Origin: a virus
IMG/VR virus record: IMGVR_UViG_3300046000_009335
Location: 1-46,041 of that record
Strand: one strand, 5' to 3'
DNA length: 46,041 nt
The stretch's first letter is position 1. Each line of letters begins with the position of its first letter. A model generated the notes under the pieces. The model saw only the letters and a list, made by a program, of their open reading frames with translations. It searched no databases and had not been told where the DNA came from. A program made the position numbers and the translations under genes. Positions 12,577 through 20,504 of this stretch are shown piece after piece.

Positions 12577-12694
12577 GCCTATAGGCGGAATCGAGCGAGT
12601 TAGCCTATAAGCTTATAAGCTAATAAGCTTACTAGCTAATAAGCTTGGGTTTTTAAAGGTGCTGTTAGCTTATACGCTTATAGGCTTACCGCGC
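12577..12694 (+). repeat. Late-operon leader element (CTTATAAGC repeat array)
   Basis: Starts just after the late -10. 12648-12694 is the inverted counterpart of 6264-6310 (3 differences in 47). 12601-12623 can pair with 12665-12687 (about 21 of 23), enclosing CTAATAAGCTT repeats and the conserved GGTTTTTAAAGGTGCT. As at the early operon it lies between promoter and first gene, so it would be transcribed as a structured leader. Confidence 0.8.
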
Positions 12695-12718
12695 GCGAGG
12701 CCTCGAGCCGGAGATAGC

Positions 12719-13126
12719 ATGGCAAGAGAGAAGCTTCGGGCTGGCTATCGGGAACTCCACTGGACACATCCCAGAGTGATGGATTCGCCGATAGACCATG
12801 AGGCCCTCAGCCAGCGCGCCTACAAGTGGGTGGGGGAGCACCGGGTGGTGATGGCTTACGAGCTTAACCGCAGCCTCCACGCCGGCGAGCATGTTCATCA
12901 TATTGATGGCAACAAGCTCAACAACACCCCCCAGAATCTGGAAGTCCTTCCGTCCCGGAAGCACTCCGAGCTCCATGCCGATATCTGGCAGGAGCTACAA
13001 GCCGCCCGAGAGGAACTCTCCTTCTGGCGCGCAATGGGCGAACACCTTGACCGAGCGAGAGCACTGGCGGAGAAGCATGGACGATTCAGTAAACGGGGTG
13101 GCCTACTGCCACTGGTGCCAGGTTGA
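12719..13126 (+). CDS. HNH endonuclease, first gene of late operon, 135 aa
   Basis: ATG at 12719 (MAREKLRAGYRELHW) has GGAG 5 bases upstream. The HNH_3 core is EHRVVMAYELNR...HVHHIDGNKLNNTPQNLEVL followed by KHSELH. The C-terminal 40 residues are a helical extension. HNH proteins encoded beside terminase genes are often needed for terminase cutting; as this one lies about 1 kb before TerS, a packaging role is possible, or it may be a free-standing homing enzyme. Confidence 0.8.
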   Translation: MAREKLRAGYRELHWTHPRVMDSPIDHEALSQRAYKWVGEHRVVMAYELNRSLHAGEHVHHIDGNKLNNTPQNLEVLPSRKHSELHADIWQELQAAREELSFWRAMGEHLDRARALAEKHGRFSKRGGLLPLVPG

Positions 13127-13913
13127 GCCGGCTTGGTACAAGAAGCCCAAGCCAGTCTGCTTCGACTGTGATATGTGCAGGGGCCATCGGCGCATGCCAG
13201 GCACCTGCGAGTATCCCCTCGAGGCGGTGAAGGCTGAGCAGAAGCGAGTACGAGACACAGATAAGAACTCCCCCTTCTATCGCCTGAAGGCGCACGGGGA
13301 GGGAATTGAGAAGGGAATGCGGTGGTGGAGGGGCGAGCTTCCAGGATGGGTCTTGGAAGAAACCAAACAGAGAGTGGAGAAGAACAGAATGAGCGCAGAC
13401 CAATATTATGGATTTCGGTATGAACCCCTCGCCTTAGGCGTGGTCATCCGTCCTGTCAATAAGCTGAGAGAGGGCATCTATTCCAGCCCTCTCGAGGTCA
13501 AGGTTGATGGGCTGGAGAAGGTGGTTAAGAAGCAGGCGGCTCGCGTCAATACGCTGGAGGCGGAGGTCGAGGATCTTGAGAATGAAGTGGAGAGCCTGAA
13601 CGACCAGCTCGAGAGCGTAGAGGACCAGTTGGCTGTCTCGGAGAAGGCTGGCGCAGAGCTGGAGGCCACCAACAAGTTTCTTCGTGAGAGATTGCTGGCC
13701 ACAGGCCTCCGCGCCCACCAGGCCGAACTCCGCGATTCTGCCGCCGGCAACCGCGCCAACTCGCTCGCGGGACAGCTCAAGGATCTCCAGGAGCGCAATG
13801 TTCGCCAGGAGGTAATCATCTGCAACATGGACTCCCGCATGCGTAACTTCACCGGCGAAGATCGCCGACACACCTTCTCCGACTACTCCGCAGGGGGCAG
13901 GTACGCCCGATGA
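13077..13913 (+). CDS. Zinc-finger and coiled-coil protein, 278 aa
   Basis: ATG at 13077 (MDDSVNGVAYCHWCQ) follows GGAGAAGC and overlaps the HNH gene by 50 bases in another frame. The N-terminus has a treble-type cysteine set (CHWC, CFDCDMC, then GTC). Residues about 125-215 are a heptad-rich coiled coil (KVVKKQAARVNTLEAEVEDL onward), and the C-terminus is basic. No family recognised. The operon position before TerS suggests a DNA-packaging or regulatory role, unproven. Confidence 0.7.
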   Translation: MDDSVNGVAYCHWCQVEPAWYKKPKPVCFDCDMCRGHRRMPGTCEYPLEAVKAEQKRVRDTDKNSPFYRLKAHGEGIEKGMRWWRGELPGWVLEETKQRVEKNRMSADQYYGFRYEPLALGVVIRPVNKLREGIYSSPLEVKVDGLEKVVKKQAARVNTLEAEVEDLENEVESLNDQLESVEDQLAVSEKAGAELEATNKFLRERLLATGLRAHQAELRDSAAGNRANSLAGQLKDLQERNVRQEVIICNMDSRMRNFTGEDRRHTFSDYSAGGRYAR

Positions 13914-14125
13914 GTAACGACGCAGCCCGCAGCCTGTACAACGCGCTGGCGGGACTTCTTGACTCCAAGCACCCGACCCTCTCGACTGCAATCGAGGCGG
14001 TGGAGTTGCTGGCATCCGAGCTCGATGACCGGAACACGAACGCCCACGAAGACAATCTGAGCTGGGCACCGGCTGTTCCGACCAACTCGCTGGAGTATGA
14101 AGACCGGGTGCTTTGTGCGGAGTGA
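13910..14125 (+). CDS. Small acidic hypothetical protein, 71 aa
   Basis: ATG at 13910 overlaps the upstream stop (ATGA). The N-terminal 35 residues form an amphipathic helix pair (ARSLYNALAGLLDSKHPTLS, then AIEAVELLASELDDR), and the tail is acidic. No family recognised. It lies directly before TerS. Confidence 0.65.
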   Translation: MSNDAARSLYNALAGLLDSKHPTLSTAIEAVELLASELDDRNTNAHEDNLSWAPAVPTNSLEYEDRVLCAE

Positions 14126-14131
14126 TCCGTA

Positions 14132-14602
14132 ATGGCCCGACCGATCAAAGAATTGAATCACAAGCATCGCCGGGTGGCTCAGCTCCGAGCACAAGGGCTG
14201 ACTCACCCGGAGATTGCCGAGCAGACCGGCTTCTCCCCTTCCCACGTCAAGACCATCCTGGCAACCCCAGAGGTCAAGGACATGGTGACTGCGGAGAGCA
14301 TCCGGGACAGTGCGCTCAAGACCATGAAGACGGTCGAGGAGGTACTGGACCGGGCTAAGGTTTCGGCAATCCTTCTGCTGGAGCAGGTCATCAACGACTC
14401 TGACCTGCTTGGGGACAACGCCCCCACCACGAAGCAGCGCCTGGACGCAGCTATCGAGCTGCTGGGAATCGCTGGCTACAGCAAGACCCAGCGGGTTGAC
14501 CACCAACACAGTCACCTTCTGCAGCACACGGACCTGGCTGAGATCCGCAGCCGGGCGATGCTCCCCCCTATGGTTCATGTTATTGATGTGGAGGCCCTAT
14601 GA
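14132..14602 (+). CDS. Terminase small subunit candidate, 156 aa
   Basis: ATG at 14132 has GGAG 9 bases upstream. Residues about 8-45 (HRRVAQLRAQGLTHPEIAEQ, TGFSPSHVKTILATPEV) form a typical TerS-type helix-turn-helix, followed by long helices (ALKTMKTVEEVLDRAKVSAI) suited to ring assembly and a C-terminal tail. Size fits the family. TerL lies 2.2 kb downstream, beyond the lysis cassette. It should bind the packaging site and regulate the large subunit. Confidence 0.75.
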   Translation: MARPIKELNHKHRRVAQLRAQGLTHPEIAEQTGFSPSHVKTILATPEVKDMVTAESIRDSALKTMKTVEEVLDRAKVSAILLLEQVINDSDLLGDNAPTTKQRLDAAIELLGIAGYSKTQRVDHQHSHLLQHTDLAEIRSRAMLPPMVHVIDVEAL

Positions 14603-14757
14603 GGATTGACAGCAGTCTCATCCTCGCCTCCCTCTTCCTTGCCTTTATCCTCTTCTCGACGGCTGCAATCTTCGCGATTGCCCACGACCATGAGCGACAA
14701 CAACCACCCCGAAAGATCCCGCATGTCCATCGACGCTTTCATTACCTCCATTGTTGA
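14599..14757 (+). CDS. Small membrane protein, lysis region, 52 aa
   Basis: ATG at 14599 overlaps the TerS stop (ATGA). An N-terminal membrane helix (SLILASLFLAFILFSTAAIF) is followed by a His/Arg-rich tail. It overlaps the next small membrane gene in a different frame. Place directly before the endolysin suggests a holin-, antiholin- or spanin-like role; the sequence does not decide. Confidence 0.55.
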   Translation: MRIDSSLILASLFLAFILFSTAAIFAIAHDHERQQPPRKIPHVHRRFHYLHC

Positions 14758-14830
14758 CTACCTCCAGTTCCTGGCAGTAGCCATCCCCGAAGCCATCGCT
14801 GCGTTCCTCGCTGTTCTGGGTCTCGTCTAA
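14690..14830 (+). CDS. Small hydrophobic protein, lysis region, 46 aa
   Basis: The ATG at 14690 (MSDNNHPERSR) is nested in the previous gene in another frame; an internal ATG at 14723 (MSIDAFITSIVDYLQ) would give 35 residues. The C-terminal 30 residues are hydrophobic and helical (LQFLAVAIPEAIAAFLAVLG), resembling a short holin. The gene ends 2 bases before the endolysin. No clear ribosome site, so expression may depend on coupling. Confidence 0.45.
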   Translation: MSDNNHPERSRMSIDAFITSIVDYLQFLAVAIPEAIAAFLAVLGLV

Positions 14831-14832
14831 GC

Positions 14833-15378
14833 ATGGGTGACCTGCCCTACCCTCCCGCGTTCGACAGGGCGGTGACCATCACCCTTCGAGAAGAGGGTGG
14901 GGCCCGACTCGCCAACCACAAGTTTGATCCAGGTGGAAAGACGAAGTACGGCATCAGCCAGAAGAGCTACCCGCACCTGAATATCTCGCTGCTCACCGAA
15001 GCTGAAGCCATCGACATCTACTTCCGGGACTACTGGCTCCCCCTCCATCTCGGCCTCATTCACAGCCCCTATGTGGCCGCAGAGATCTTTGATACTGCGG
15101 TGAACTGCGGGGTGGGCACTTCGGCCAGAATCGCTCAGCGGGCAGTGAACATGCTCTCTCTGGGCCAGGAGCTGAAGGAGGACGGCAAGATGGGGCCAGC
15201 CACGATTGCCGCCCTGAACGAACTCTCTCGGAAGCATGAGCTTCCACTGGTGGTCTGCCTGAATCTCAATCAAGGCATCCGATATGTCGAGATCGTGAAG
15301 AGCAACCCCAAAGACTTTAAGCACTTCATCAAGGGTTGGATGAAGCGACTGGCGCCCCCGAAGGAATTGCTGACATGA
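14833..15378 (+). CDS. Endolysin, glycoside hydrolase 108-type N-acetylmuramidase, 181 aa
   Basis: The sequence LREEGGARLANHKFDPGGKTKYGIS is the hallmark of GH108 muramidases, with the catalytic Glu in the EEGG motif (Glu20/21) and the D-x-GG-x-T-x-YGIS loop. The C-terminal half (AVNCGVGTSARIAQRAVN, GKMGPATIAALN) matches the peptidoglycan-binding-3 region that accompanies GH108. There is no signal peptide, so release should need a holin, for which candidates flank the gene. It cleaves host peptidoglycan at lysis. Confidence 0.92.
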   Translation: MGDLPYPPAFDRAVTITLREEGGARLANHKFDPGGKTKYGISQKSYPHLNISLLTEAEAIDIYFRDYWLPLHLGLIHSPYVAAEIFDTAVNCGVGTSARIAQRAVNMLSLGQELKEDGKMGPATIAALNELSRKHELPLVVCLNLNQGIRYVEIVKSNPKDFKHFIKGWMKRLAPPKELLT

Positions 15379-15689
15379 ACTACTCTTTCGCCAAGACCGT
15401 CGAGAAGGTAATCATCGCCTTCATCATGGCCTTCCTTCCGGGCATCACGGTCACCGCCACCCTTCCTGACACTGCCGCCCAGTTCCAGGCCACCTGGTAT
15501 CTCTTTGCGGCATCCTTGCTCACCGCCCTTGCGAAGGGCTACGACAACTACCGCAAGAACTCCCCTCCTCCCTCCAATGACGCCCTCGTCTCACTCGACT
15601 ATGCAGCCCTGCCAGCCTCGCTCCTGGTGTATCTCTCCCTCCCTGCTGCTGGCGTGGGCGTCATTTCTACTCTTACTGGAATCTGCTGA
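15375..15689 (+). CDS. Holin candidate, 104 aa, three membrane segments
   Basis: ATG at 15375 overlaps the endolysin stop (ATGA). Hydrophobic stretches at residues about 9-28 (VEKVIIAFIMAFLPGITVTA), 42-56 (WYLFAASLLTALAKG) and 80-102 (PASLLVYLSLPAAGVGVIST) give a three-span topology as in class I holins. The polar loop contains NYRKNSPPPSNDA. Family assignment rests on topology and on coupling to the endolysin. Confidence 0.65.
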   Translation: MNYSFAKTVEKVIIAFIMAFLPGITVTATLPDTAAQFQATWYLFAASLLTALAKGYDNYRKNSPPPSNDALVSLDYAALPASLLVYLSLPAAGVGVISTLTGIC

Positions 15690-16237
15690 TGGCCCTCAAA
15701 GATATCCGAAGCACGCGATCCCGCGTTGACGAGCTCCGCAGCATCAGAGACCAGATCGACTTGGTCTGTCGCGGCTCGAATGATGTACAGAAGTACTACG
15801 ACCGCGCCCTGCTCGTTGGCGGCAACGACATCAAGGATATCCACACCGCATGCCTTGACCGCCTGGTTGACCTTGATGGCATCCTGGCGCAAGCCTACGC
15901 CGACCTTGCTGCCTTCCGTACCAACGGCATGGTCTTCAAGTACCGCTGGCAGGCTGGCAAGGGGAACATCCGGTACGTCAAGTTCACCACGACCCAGACC
16001 CTTGAGTTGGTGGATATCTATGGCGACGTTCTCACAACGGGCTGGTGTACCGGAACGATCGCGGATGTCTTCGCTGTTGGCGACATCGTCAAGATCGAGA
16101 ACGCGGAGGTTACTTCCAATAACGGCAATCGCGAAGTGTCTGTCATCACTGACCAGACCATTACCTTCCTCAACATTCAAGGCGCGGCAACCCTGACGGA
16201 CGCTTCGGCCATCGTTACCCTGTGGGCAAGAGCATGA
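15689..16237 (+). CDS. Hypothetical protein, possible virion component, 182 aa
   Basis: The ATG overlaps the upstream stop by 1 base. The N-terminal half is helical (LKDIRSTRSRVDELRSIRDQ), and the C-terminal half is beta-rich with Thr/Val/Ile strands (NIRYVKFTTTQTLELVDIYG), a layout seen in small phage fibre or decoration proteins with a coiled base and beta tip. No family recognised. It lies between lysis genes and the tRNA-like element. Confidence 0.6.
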   Translation: MALKDIRSTRSRVDELRSIRDQIDLVCRGSNDVQKYYDRALLVGGNDIKDIHTACLDRLVDLDGILAQAYADLAAFRTNGMVFKYRWQAGKGNIRYVKFTTTQTLELVDIYGDVLTTGWCTGTIADVFAVGDIVKIENAEVTSNNGNREVSVITDQTITFLNIQGAATLTDASAIVTLWARA

Positions 16238-16527
16238 CCCTTGTCGACGTAAAGGAACATATGCCGGACATCAACAACGATACCGGCGTCTCGCTCAAGA
16301 TGGTCACTTCTGTCGTCTGCCTGGCGGTCTTCCTGGTAACGACCTACTTCAACCTGAACGCCAAGCAGACCGAGATTCTCTTCAAGGTCGAGCAGATCGA
16401 GCAGTCCATCAATCGTGGTGGCCGCTGGACCCGGGACGACATGAGCCGCTTCACCAGCGAGGTGAAGCTCCTCAACCCAGATATTAAGTTTCCCGACCTC
16501 GCGTCGATTGGAAGCTCCGGGAGCTGA
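16234..16527 (+). CDS. Single-pass membrane protein, spanin-like candidate, 97 aa
   Basis: ATG at 16234 overlaps the upstream stop (ATGA). A membrane segment (VTSVVCLAVFLVTTYF) is followed by a helical periplasm-type region (AKQTEILFKVEQIEQSIN). The topology, with a short N-terminal tail, one helix and a helical ectodomain, fits an inner-membrane spanin or a phage membrane protein of the lysis cassette. No Rz motif is identifiable. Confidence 0.55.
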   Translation: MTLVDVKEHMPDINNDTGVSLKMVTSVVCLAVFLVTTYFNLNAKQTEILFKVEQIEQSINRGGRWTRDDMSRFTSEVKLLNPDIKFPDLASIGSSGS

Positions 16528-16535
16528 GCTCCCAC

Positions 16536-16645
16536 TCAAAGGTGGCGGAATTGGCACACGCACTCCACACCCGCGACGGCGGACGGAGAGAGCAAGTTAC
16601 GGCGAAAGCACAACCCACTTGCAGGTTCGACCCCTGCCCTTTGAG
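16536..16645 (+). tRNA. Class II (Leu/Ser-type) tRNA-like gene with enlarged anticodon loop
   Basis: Acceptor TCAAAGG/CCTTTGA (extendable to 9 bp), positions 8-9 TG, D arm GCGGAATTGGCACACGC as in class II tRNA-Leu, and T arm GCAGG-TTCGACC-CCTGC are all canonical. The anticodon stem CTCC/GGAG encloses 18 nt instead of 7, itself able to form CCGC-GACG-GCGG, and the long variable arm pairs CAAGT/ACTTG around a GCGAAAGC hairpin. Total 110 nt against about 87 for tRNA-Leu; CCA is not encoded. It may carry an 11-nt insertion, be a tRNA mimic, or be decayed. Identity cannot be assigned. Confidence 0.6.
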
Positions 16646-16792
16646 TTTCAATTGCGGCCTCGCGGCCATGCCCCCAGCGGCCCAAGCTGGCGCACTTGAT
16701 GGCGTAAGGTTCAAGCGGGGCTGTCACCCGAAGACGACAGTGACTGCCGGGAATAGACTGGCGCTTCCCCCTCCCACGAAAGTACCCCCTCC

Positions 16793-18379
16793 TTGCAAAG
16801 CCCCGAAGACCGGGCTGCGCTTCTCGACATCATGGGCCAGTGCTACCGCAGCACTGAGGCATGCGGGCGAATCCTCTTCCCTGAGCACTTCACCCTTCCC
16901 GAGACCGCACTCCACCGACAGATCAACGAAGCCATTGATGACGACAGCCTGAAGAAGGTAGTCATCAGCGCTCCTCGCGGGCTTGGCAAGACCACGACGA
17001 TGTCTATCGCCAAGTGCGCCCAGAGCATCCTCTTCGGCAAGCACCGCTTCATCTGCTACATCAGCAACTCGCTCGATGCCGCGCAGCGCCAGACGGACAA
17101 CCTGAAGCGCGAGCTGATGACCAACAAGGATGTCAAGCGCTTCTTCGGCAGCATCCGGCCCGACAAGTATGACGGCGTGGACGAGACCTTCAGCAAGCTG
17201 AGCTGGGTCGCCAAGAGCAACCTGTCCGGCAAGCAGACCATCGTCCTCCCTCGCGGCAATCAGCAGCAGGTACGCGGACTCAAGTTCGGCGCTATCCGCC
17301 CCGACCTCCTCATCTTCGACGACCTGGAAGAGTCCCTTCTCCTGAACAGCGAAGAGCAGCGCAAGAAGCTGAAGGATTGGTTCTTCTCTGATGCCCTTGA
17401 GTGCGTGGACCAGATGGGTGCCCCCTACAAAATTATCTACATCGACACGCTCAAGCATGAGGACAGCCTCCTCGCCAATCTCCAGGAGCTGCCGGACTGG
17501 CACCATGTACGCCTCAGTATCTGCGACGAAAACTTCCAGAGCCTGGCCCCCGAGTTCAAGACCACCGAACGCATCGCGGAGATGGTGGAATCGGCGCGAG
17601 CTTCCGGCACTCTTGACCACTTCTACCGCGAGCATATGTCCGAGCCTGTCAGCAAGGAAGATGCAAGCTTCAAGAGCGAGTACTTCAAATATTACGACGA
17701 ACAGGACGTGGAACTAAGCTCCGACCCTGACGTTGAATCCTTCGTTATTGTCGACCCCGCGAAGACCGCAAAAGCGACCAGTGCCTACAGTGCGGTGGTC
17801 GGGGTTGGCGTCAACCTTCGCACCAATACGATCTACGTCCGTGATCTTGTCATGGAGCGCCTCGAGCGCGACGACCTGATGGATGCTGCGATGACCATGT
17901 GCGAGCGCCTACGGGCCCGCGTACTTGGCGTCGAAGTCACGGGGTTGGACCAGTGGATCGAACAGCCATTCCGAGACGAGATTACGCGGCGGGGGGCTAT
18001 GGTGCAATTCGTACCCCTTCACGCGAAGAAGGGTAAAGGGGAGCTGGGCTACGAGTCCGGCAAGGTTGGCCGAATCGCCGGCCTGGTCCCGTATTACCGG
18101 CAGGGACTCATCTGGCACAACAAGGCGGTCTGCGGCCCCCTCGAGCAGCAGCTTCGCTCCTTCCCCCGCTCTAAGCGCTGGGACGCGATGGACGCTCTGG
18201 CCTACACCCTCGAGCTCCTCGACTACGGTGAGCGCTACTTCTGGCCACAGCGTGCGAGCGACCCCAAGTTCAACATCGAGACGGAGTACGCCGAGCTTGA
18301 GCGCGACTTCAAGATGCCCGACCTCCCGGAGCTCTCCGATAGCTGGGGCCAAATCAACGACGACTGGATGGACTATTAA
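16793..18379 (+). CDS. Terminase large subunit, 528 aa
   Basis: ATPase domain: Walker A APRGLGKTT (about residue 60) and Walker B LLIFDDLEE (about 172). Nuclease domain: VIVDPAKT (about 321), VLGVEVTGLDQW and the final WDAMDALAY (about 466), which supply the metal-binding acids. It powers DNA packaging through the portal encoded next. Start is uncertain: TTG at 16793 is the first start-type codon after an in-frame stop at 16754, with no obvious ribosome site; the next ATG (16832, MGQCYRST) would remove part of the conserved N-terminus. Confidence 0.9.
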   Translation: MQSPEDRAALLDIMGQCYRSTEACGRILFPEHFTLPETALHRQINEAIDDDSLKKVVISAPRGLGKTTTMSIAKCAQSILFGKHRFICYISNSLDAAQRQTDNLKRELMTNKDVKRFFGSIRPDKYDGVDETFSKLSWVAKSNLSGKQTIVLPRGNQQQVRGLKFGAIRPDLLIFDDLEESLLLNSEEQRKKLKDWFFSDALECVDQMGAPYKIIYIDTLKHEDSLLANLQELPDWHHVRLSICDENFQSLAPEFKTTERIAEMVESARASGTLDHFYREHMSEPVSKEDASFKSEYFKYYDEQDVELSSDPDVESFVIVDPAKTAKATSAYSAVVGVGVNLRTNTIYVRDLVMERLERDDLMDAAMTMCERLRARVLGVEVTGLDQWIEQPFRDEITRRGAMVQFVPLHAKKGKGELGYESGKVGRIAGLVPYYRQGLIWHNKAVCGPLEQQLRSFPRSKRWDAMDALAYTLELLDYGERYFWPQRASDPKFNIETEYAELERDFKMPDLPELSDSWGQINDDWMDY

Positions 18380-20271
18380 TGCCCGCAATCATTGACCCGA
18401 ATCCCCACCGCCGCGAAGGCTCTATCAGCTCCGACAAGGACTACATGTATCAGTATCCTGGCGAGCTGGACCTGAAGCCTGGAAGCCCTCTTCACGAGAA
18501 GCTCCGCCGGCGGATTCTGGACCGGGCTCAGGAGAGCTGGGAAGTAATCAGCCAGCGACACACTGCGTGGGACAAGGTGGAAGACACCTGTACCGCATTC
18601 ATGCCCCTCGACGAGAAGGAGCGCCAGGTCCAGCGTATGGACTCTCGCCGCCCTGTCAGTATCGTCGTCCCCCTCTCTTACGCGGTCAAGGAGACCCTGC
18701 TTGCCCACCTCATCAGCATCTTCAGCATGGACGGTATCTGGCAGTACGAGGCGCGTGGGCCGGAGGATGTGGGTGGCGTGGCTCTCATGGAGAATCTGGT
18801 TGACGCCCAGAGCAAGCGATTCAAGCACCTTCTTGCCCTTCACACCTTCTTCCAGGACGGCATCAGCAAAGGCATCGGGGTAGTCGCTCCGGTGTGGGAG
18901 ACCAAGTACGGCCTCCGCGACCAGGTCATTCTCGACCCCATGACTGGCATGCCGGTAGCTTCCAAGCAGGAGCACCTGACCTTCGAGGGCAACCGCCTTC
19001 GCAACATCAATCCTCGCCTCTATCTGCCGGACCCCAACGTCCCTGCCCACGAAGTGCAGGACGGCGAGGCTGTCGGGTGGGTATGGCGCGACTCCCAGAT
19101 TGGCATCCTCGAAGAGGAGCAGCGCAACCCGGGAGCCATCTTCAACGCCAAGTACCTTCAGCACATCGCCGAAGGACGCAGCCAGATCTTCAAGGGCCGG
19201 GATGACACCCGGCAGACGGCCATCCGCAACACGCGCCCCGTCGACCGCATCTACATGTACGAGCGTATCATCCCCGCCGAAGTTGGGCTGGGTCCGAGTG
19301 AGTTCCCCGAGATCTGGTGCTTCCAGCTCGCGGCGGATGAGGTCATCATTGGCGCTCAGCCTCTTGGCCTGAACCACAACATGTTCCCGCTGGCTGTATG
19401 TGCCCCCGACTATGACGGCTACTCCTGCGCACCCATTGCCCGCCTCGAGGTAACTCTTGGCCTGCAGGGCGTAGCGGATTTCCTCTACAACAGCCACATC
19501 GCCCACTGCCGCAAGAGCCTCAATGGCGTGACGGTGGTTGACCCCAGTGTCATCAATATCAACGACATGACCGCGCCTGGTGCGCACAAGCTCATCCGGG
19601 TGCGCCGCTCGATGTTCGGCATGAACGCCATCGACAAGGGCTTCAAGCAGTTCCCTGTGAGCGACCCCACCACGAACCATGTGAGTGAGGTCGGCATGAT
19701 CGACTCCCTCATCGCCAAGATTACCGGCGCTTCGGATTCGATGCAGGGTGTCTTCTCCGGTGGTGAGCGCAAGAGCGCACAGGAGGCCCGGGACACTTAC
19801 CTCTCCGGTATCGGACGGGTGGAGAAGATGGCCCGCATCATCAGCGAGCAGGCGATGGGTGACTTGGGCTACATGATTGCCAAGCACACTCAGCAGTTCC
19901 TCAGCCAGGAGTCCTACGTGAACATCACGGGTCGCCTCCAGGAGGACATCATGGAACTCTACGGGCTTGACCCGATGGAGACCCGGATTCCTGTTGGCCC
20001 TCAAGACCTCATCGATGTGGACTTCGACGCCATCGTCCGAGACGGCACGATGCCCTCGAGCTCCTTCACCTCCGAGCACATCCAGCTCATGCAGCTCGCC
20101 ATCCAAGACCCCCGCGTGTATCAGACCTTCGACACCGCCCGGTGGATGGCCGAGATCGCCAAGAGTATGGGCATCAAGAACATCAACGACTTCAAGTTCA
20201 AGACGACCGTGATGCCCACCGCCGACGTGGCCGGCATGGCGGAGTCTGGTGAATTGGTTCCTGCTGGATGA
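18379..20271 (+). CDS. Portal (head-tail connector) protein, 630 aa
   Basis: ATG at 18379 overlaps the TerL stop by 1 base. Size, position after TerL and the layout with an early RRPVSIVVPLSYAVKETLLA segment, FQDGISKGIGVVAPVWE and a C-terminal helical SGGERKSAQEARDTYLSGIG region fit podovirus-type portals. Twelve copies would form the DNA channel at the capsid vertex. Not closely T7-like by eye. Confidence 0.8.
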   Translation: MPAIIDPNPHRREGSISSDKDYMYQYPGELDLKPGSPLHEKLRRRILDRAQESWEVISQRHTAWDKVEDTCTAFMPLDEKERQVQRMDSRRPVSIVVPLSYAVKETLLAHLISIFSMDGIWQYEARGPEDVGGVALMENLVDAQSKRFKHLLALHTFFQDGISKGIGVVAPVWETKYGLRDQVILDPMTGMPVASKQEHLTFEGNRLRNINPRLYLPDPNVPAHEVQDGEAVGWVWRDSQIGILEEEQRNPGAIFNAKYLQHIAEGRSQIFKGRDDTRQTAIRNTRPVDRIYMYERIIPAEVGLGPSEFPEIWCFQLAADEVIIGAQPLGLNHNMFPLAVCAPDYDGYSCAPIARLEVTLGLQGVADFLYNSHIAHCRKSLNGVTVVDPSVININDMTAPGAHKLIRVRRSMFGMNAIDKGFKQFPVSDPTTNHVSEVGMIDSLIAKITGASDSMQGVFSGGERKSAQEARDTYLSGIGRVEKMARIISEQAMGDLGYMIAKHTQQFLSQESYVNITGRLQEDIMELYGLDPMETRIPVGPQDLIDVDFDAIVRDGTMPSSSFTSEHIQLMQLAIQDPRVYQTFDTARWMAEIAKSMGIKNINDFKFKTTVMPTADVAGMAESGELVPAG

Positions 20272-20504
20272 ACGACGATCCAAAGATCAGCAAGCAGGAA
20301 TGGGCGAAGCTCTTCGCAGACAAAGCGTGGCAAGCCTTTATGTGGCATGTGGACTTCTCCGTCGCCGAGACGATGGTGGTCCTGAAGCTTGGTGACGGCA
20401 TTGAGCTGCACCGGGCACAGGGGGCCATCTCGGCCCTCGAACGTATTAAAGCCTTCCAGGAGGGAGTGCTTCAAACCTTAGAAGAGGAAGACCATGACGA
20501 CTGA
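20268..20504 (+). CDS. Hypothetical protein, 78 aa
   Basis: ATG at 20268 overlaps the portal stop (ATGA). A helical, acidic-tailed protein (WAKLFADKAWQAFMWHVDFS; LEEEDHDD at the C-terminus). Small ORFs of this kind between portal and scaffold are common in podoviruses; function unknown. Confidence 0.7.
   Translation: MNDDPKISKQEWAKLFADKAWQAFMWHVDFSVAETMVVLKLGDGIELHRAQGAISALERIKAFQEGVLQTLEEEDHDD

Noticed and set aside
16542-16952. 136-aa plus-strand gene over the tRNA-like element and TerL start
   Set aside because: It runs through the tRNA-like structure and into the conserved TerL N-terminus in another frame; no ribosome site. A frameshift link to TerL was considered but no slippery site is visible.
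18376-20283. 635-aa minus-strand frame opposite the portal gene
   Set aside because: Composition shadow of the portal gene, without ribosome site or recognisable domains.
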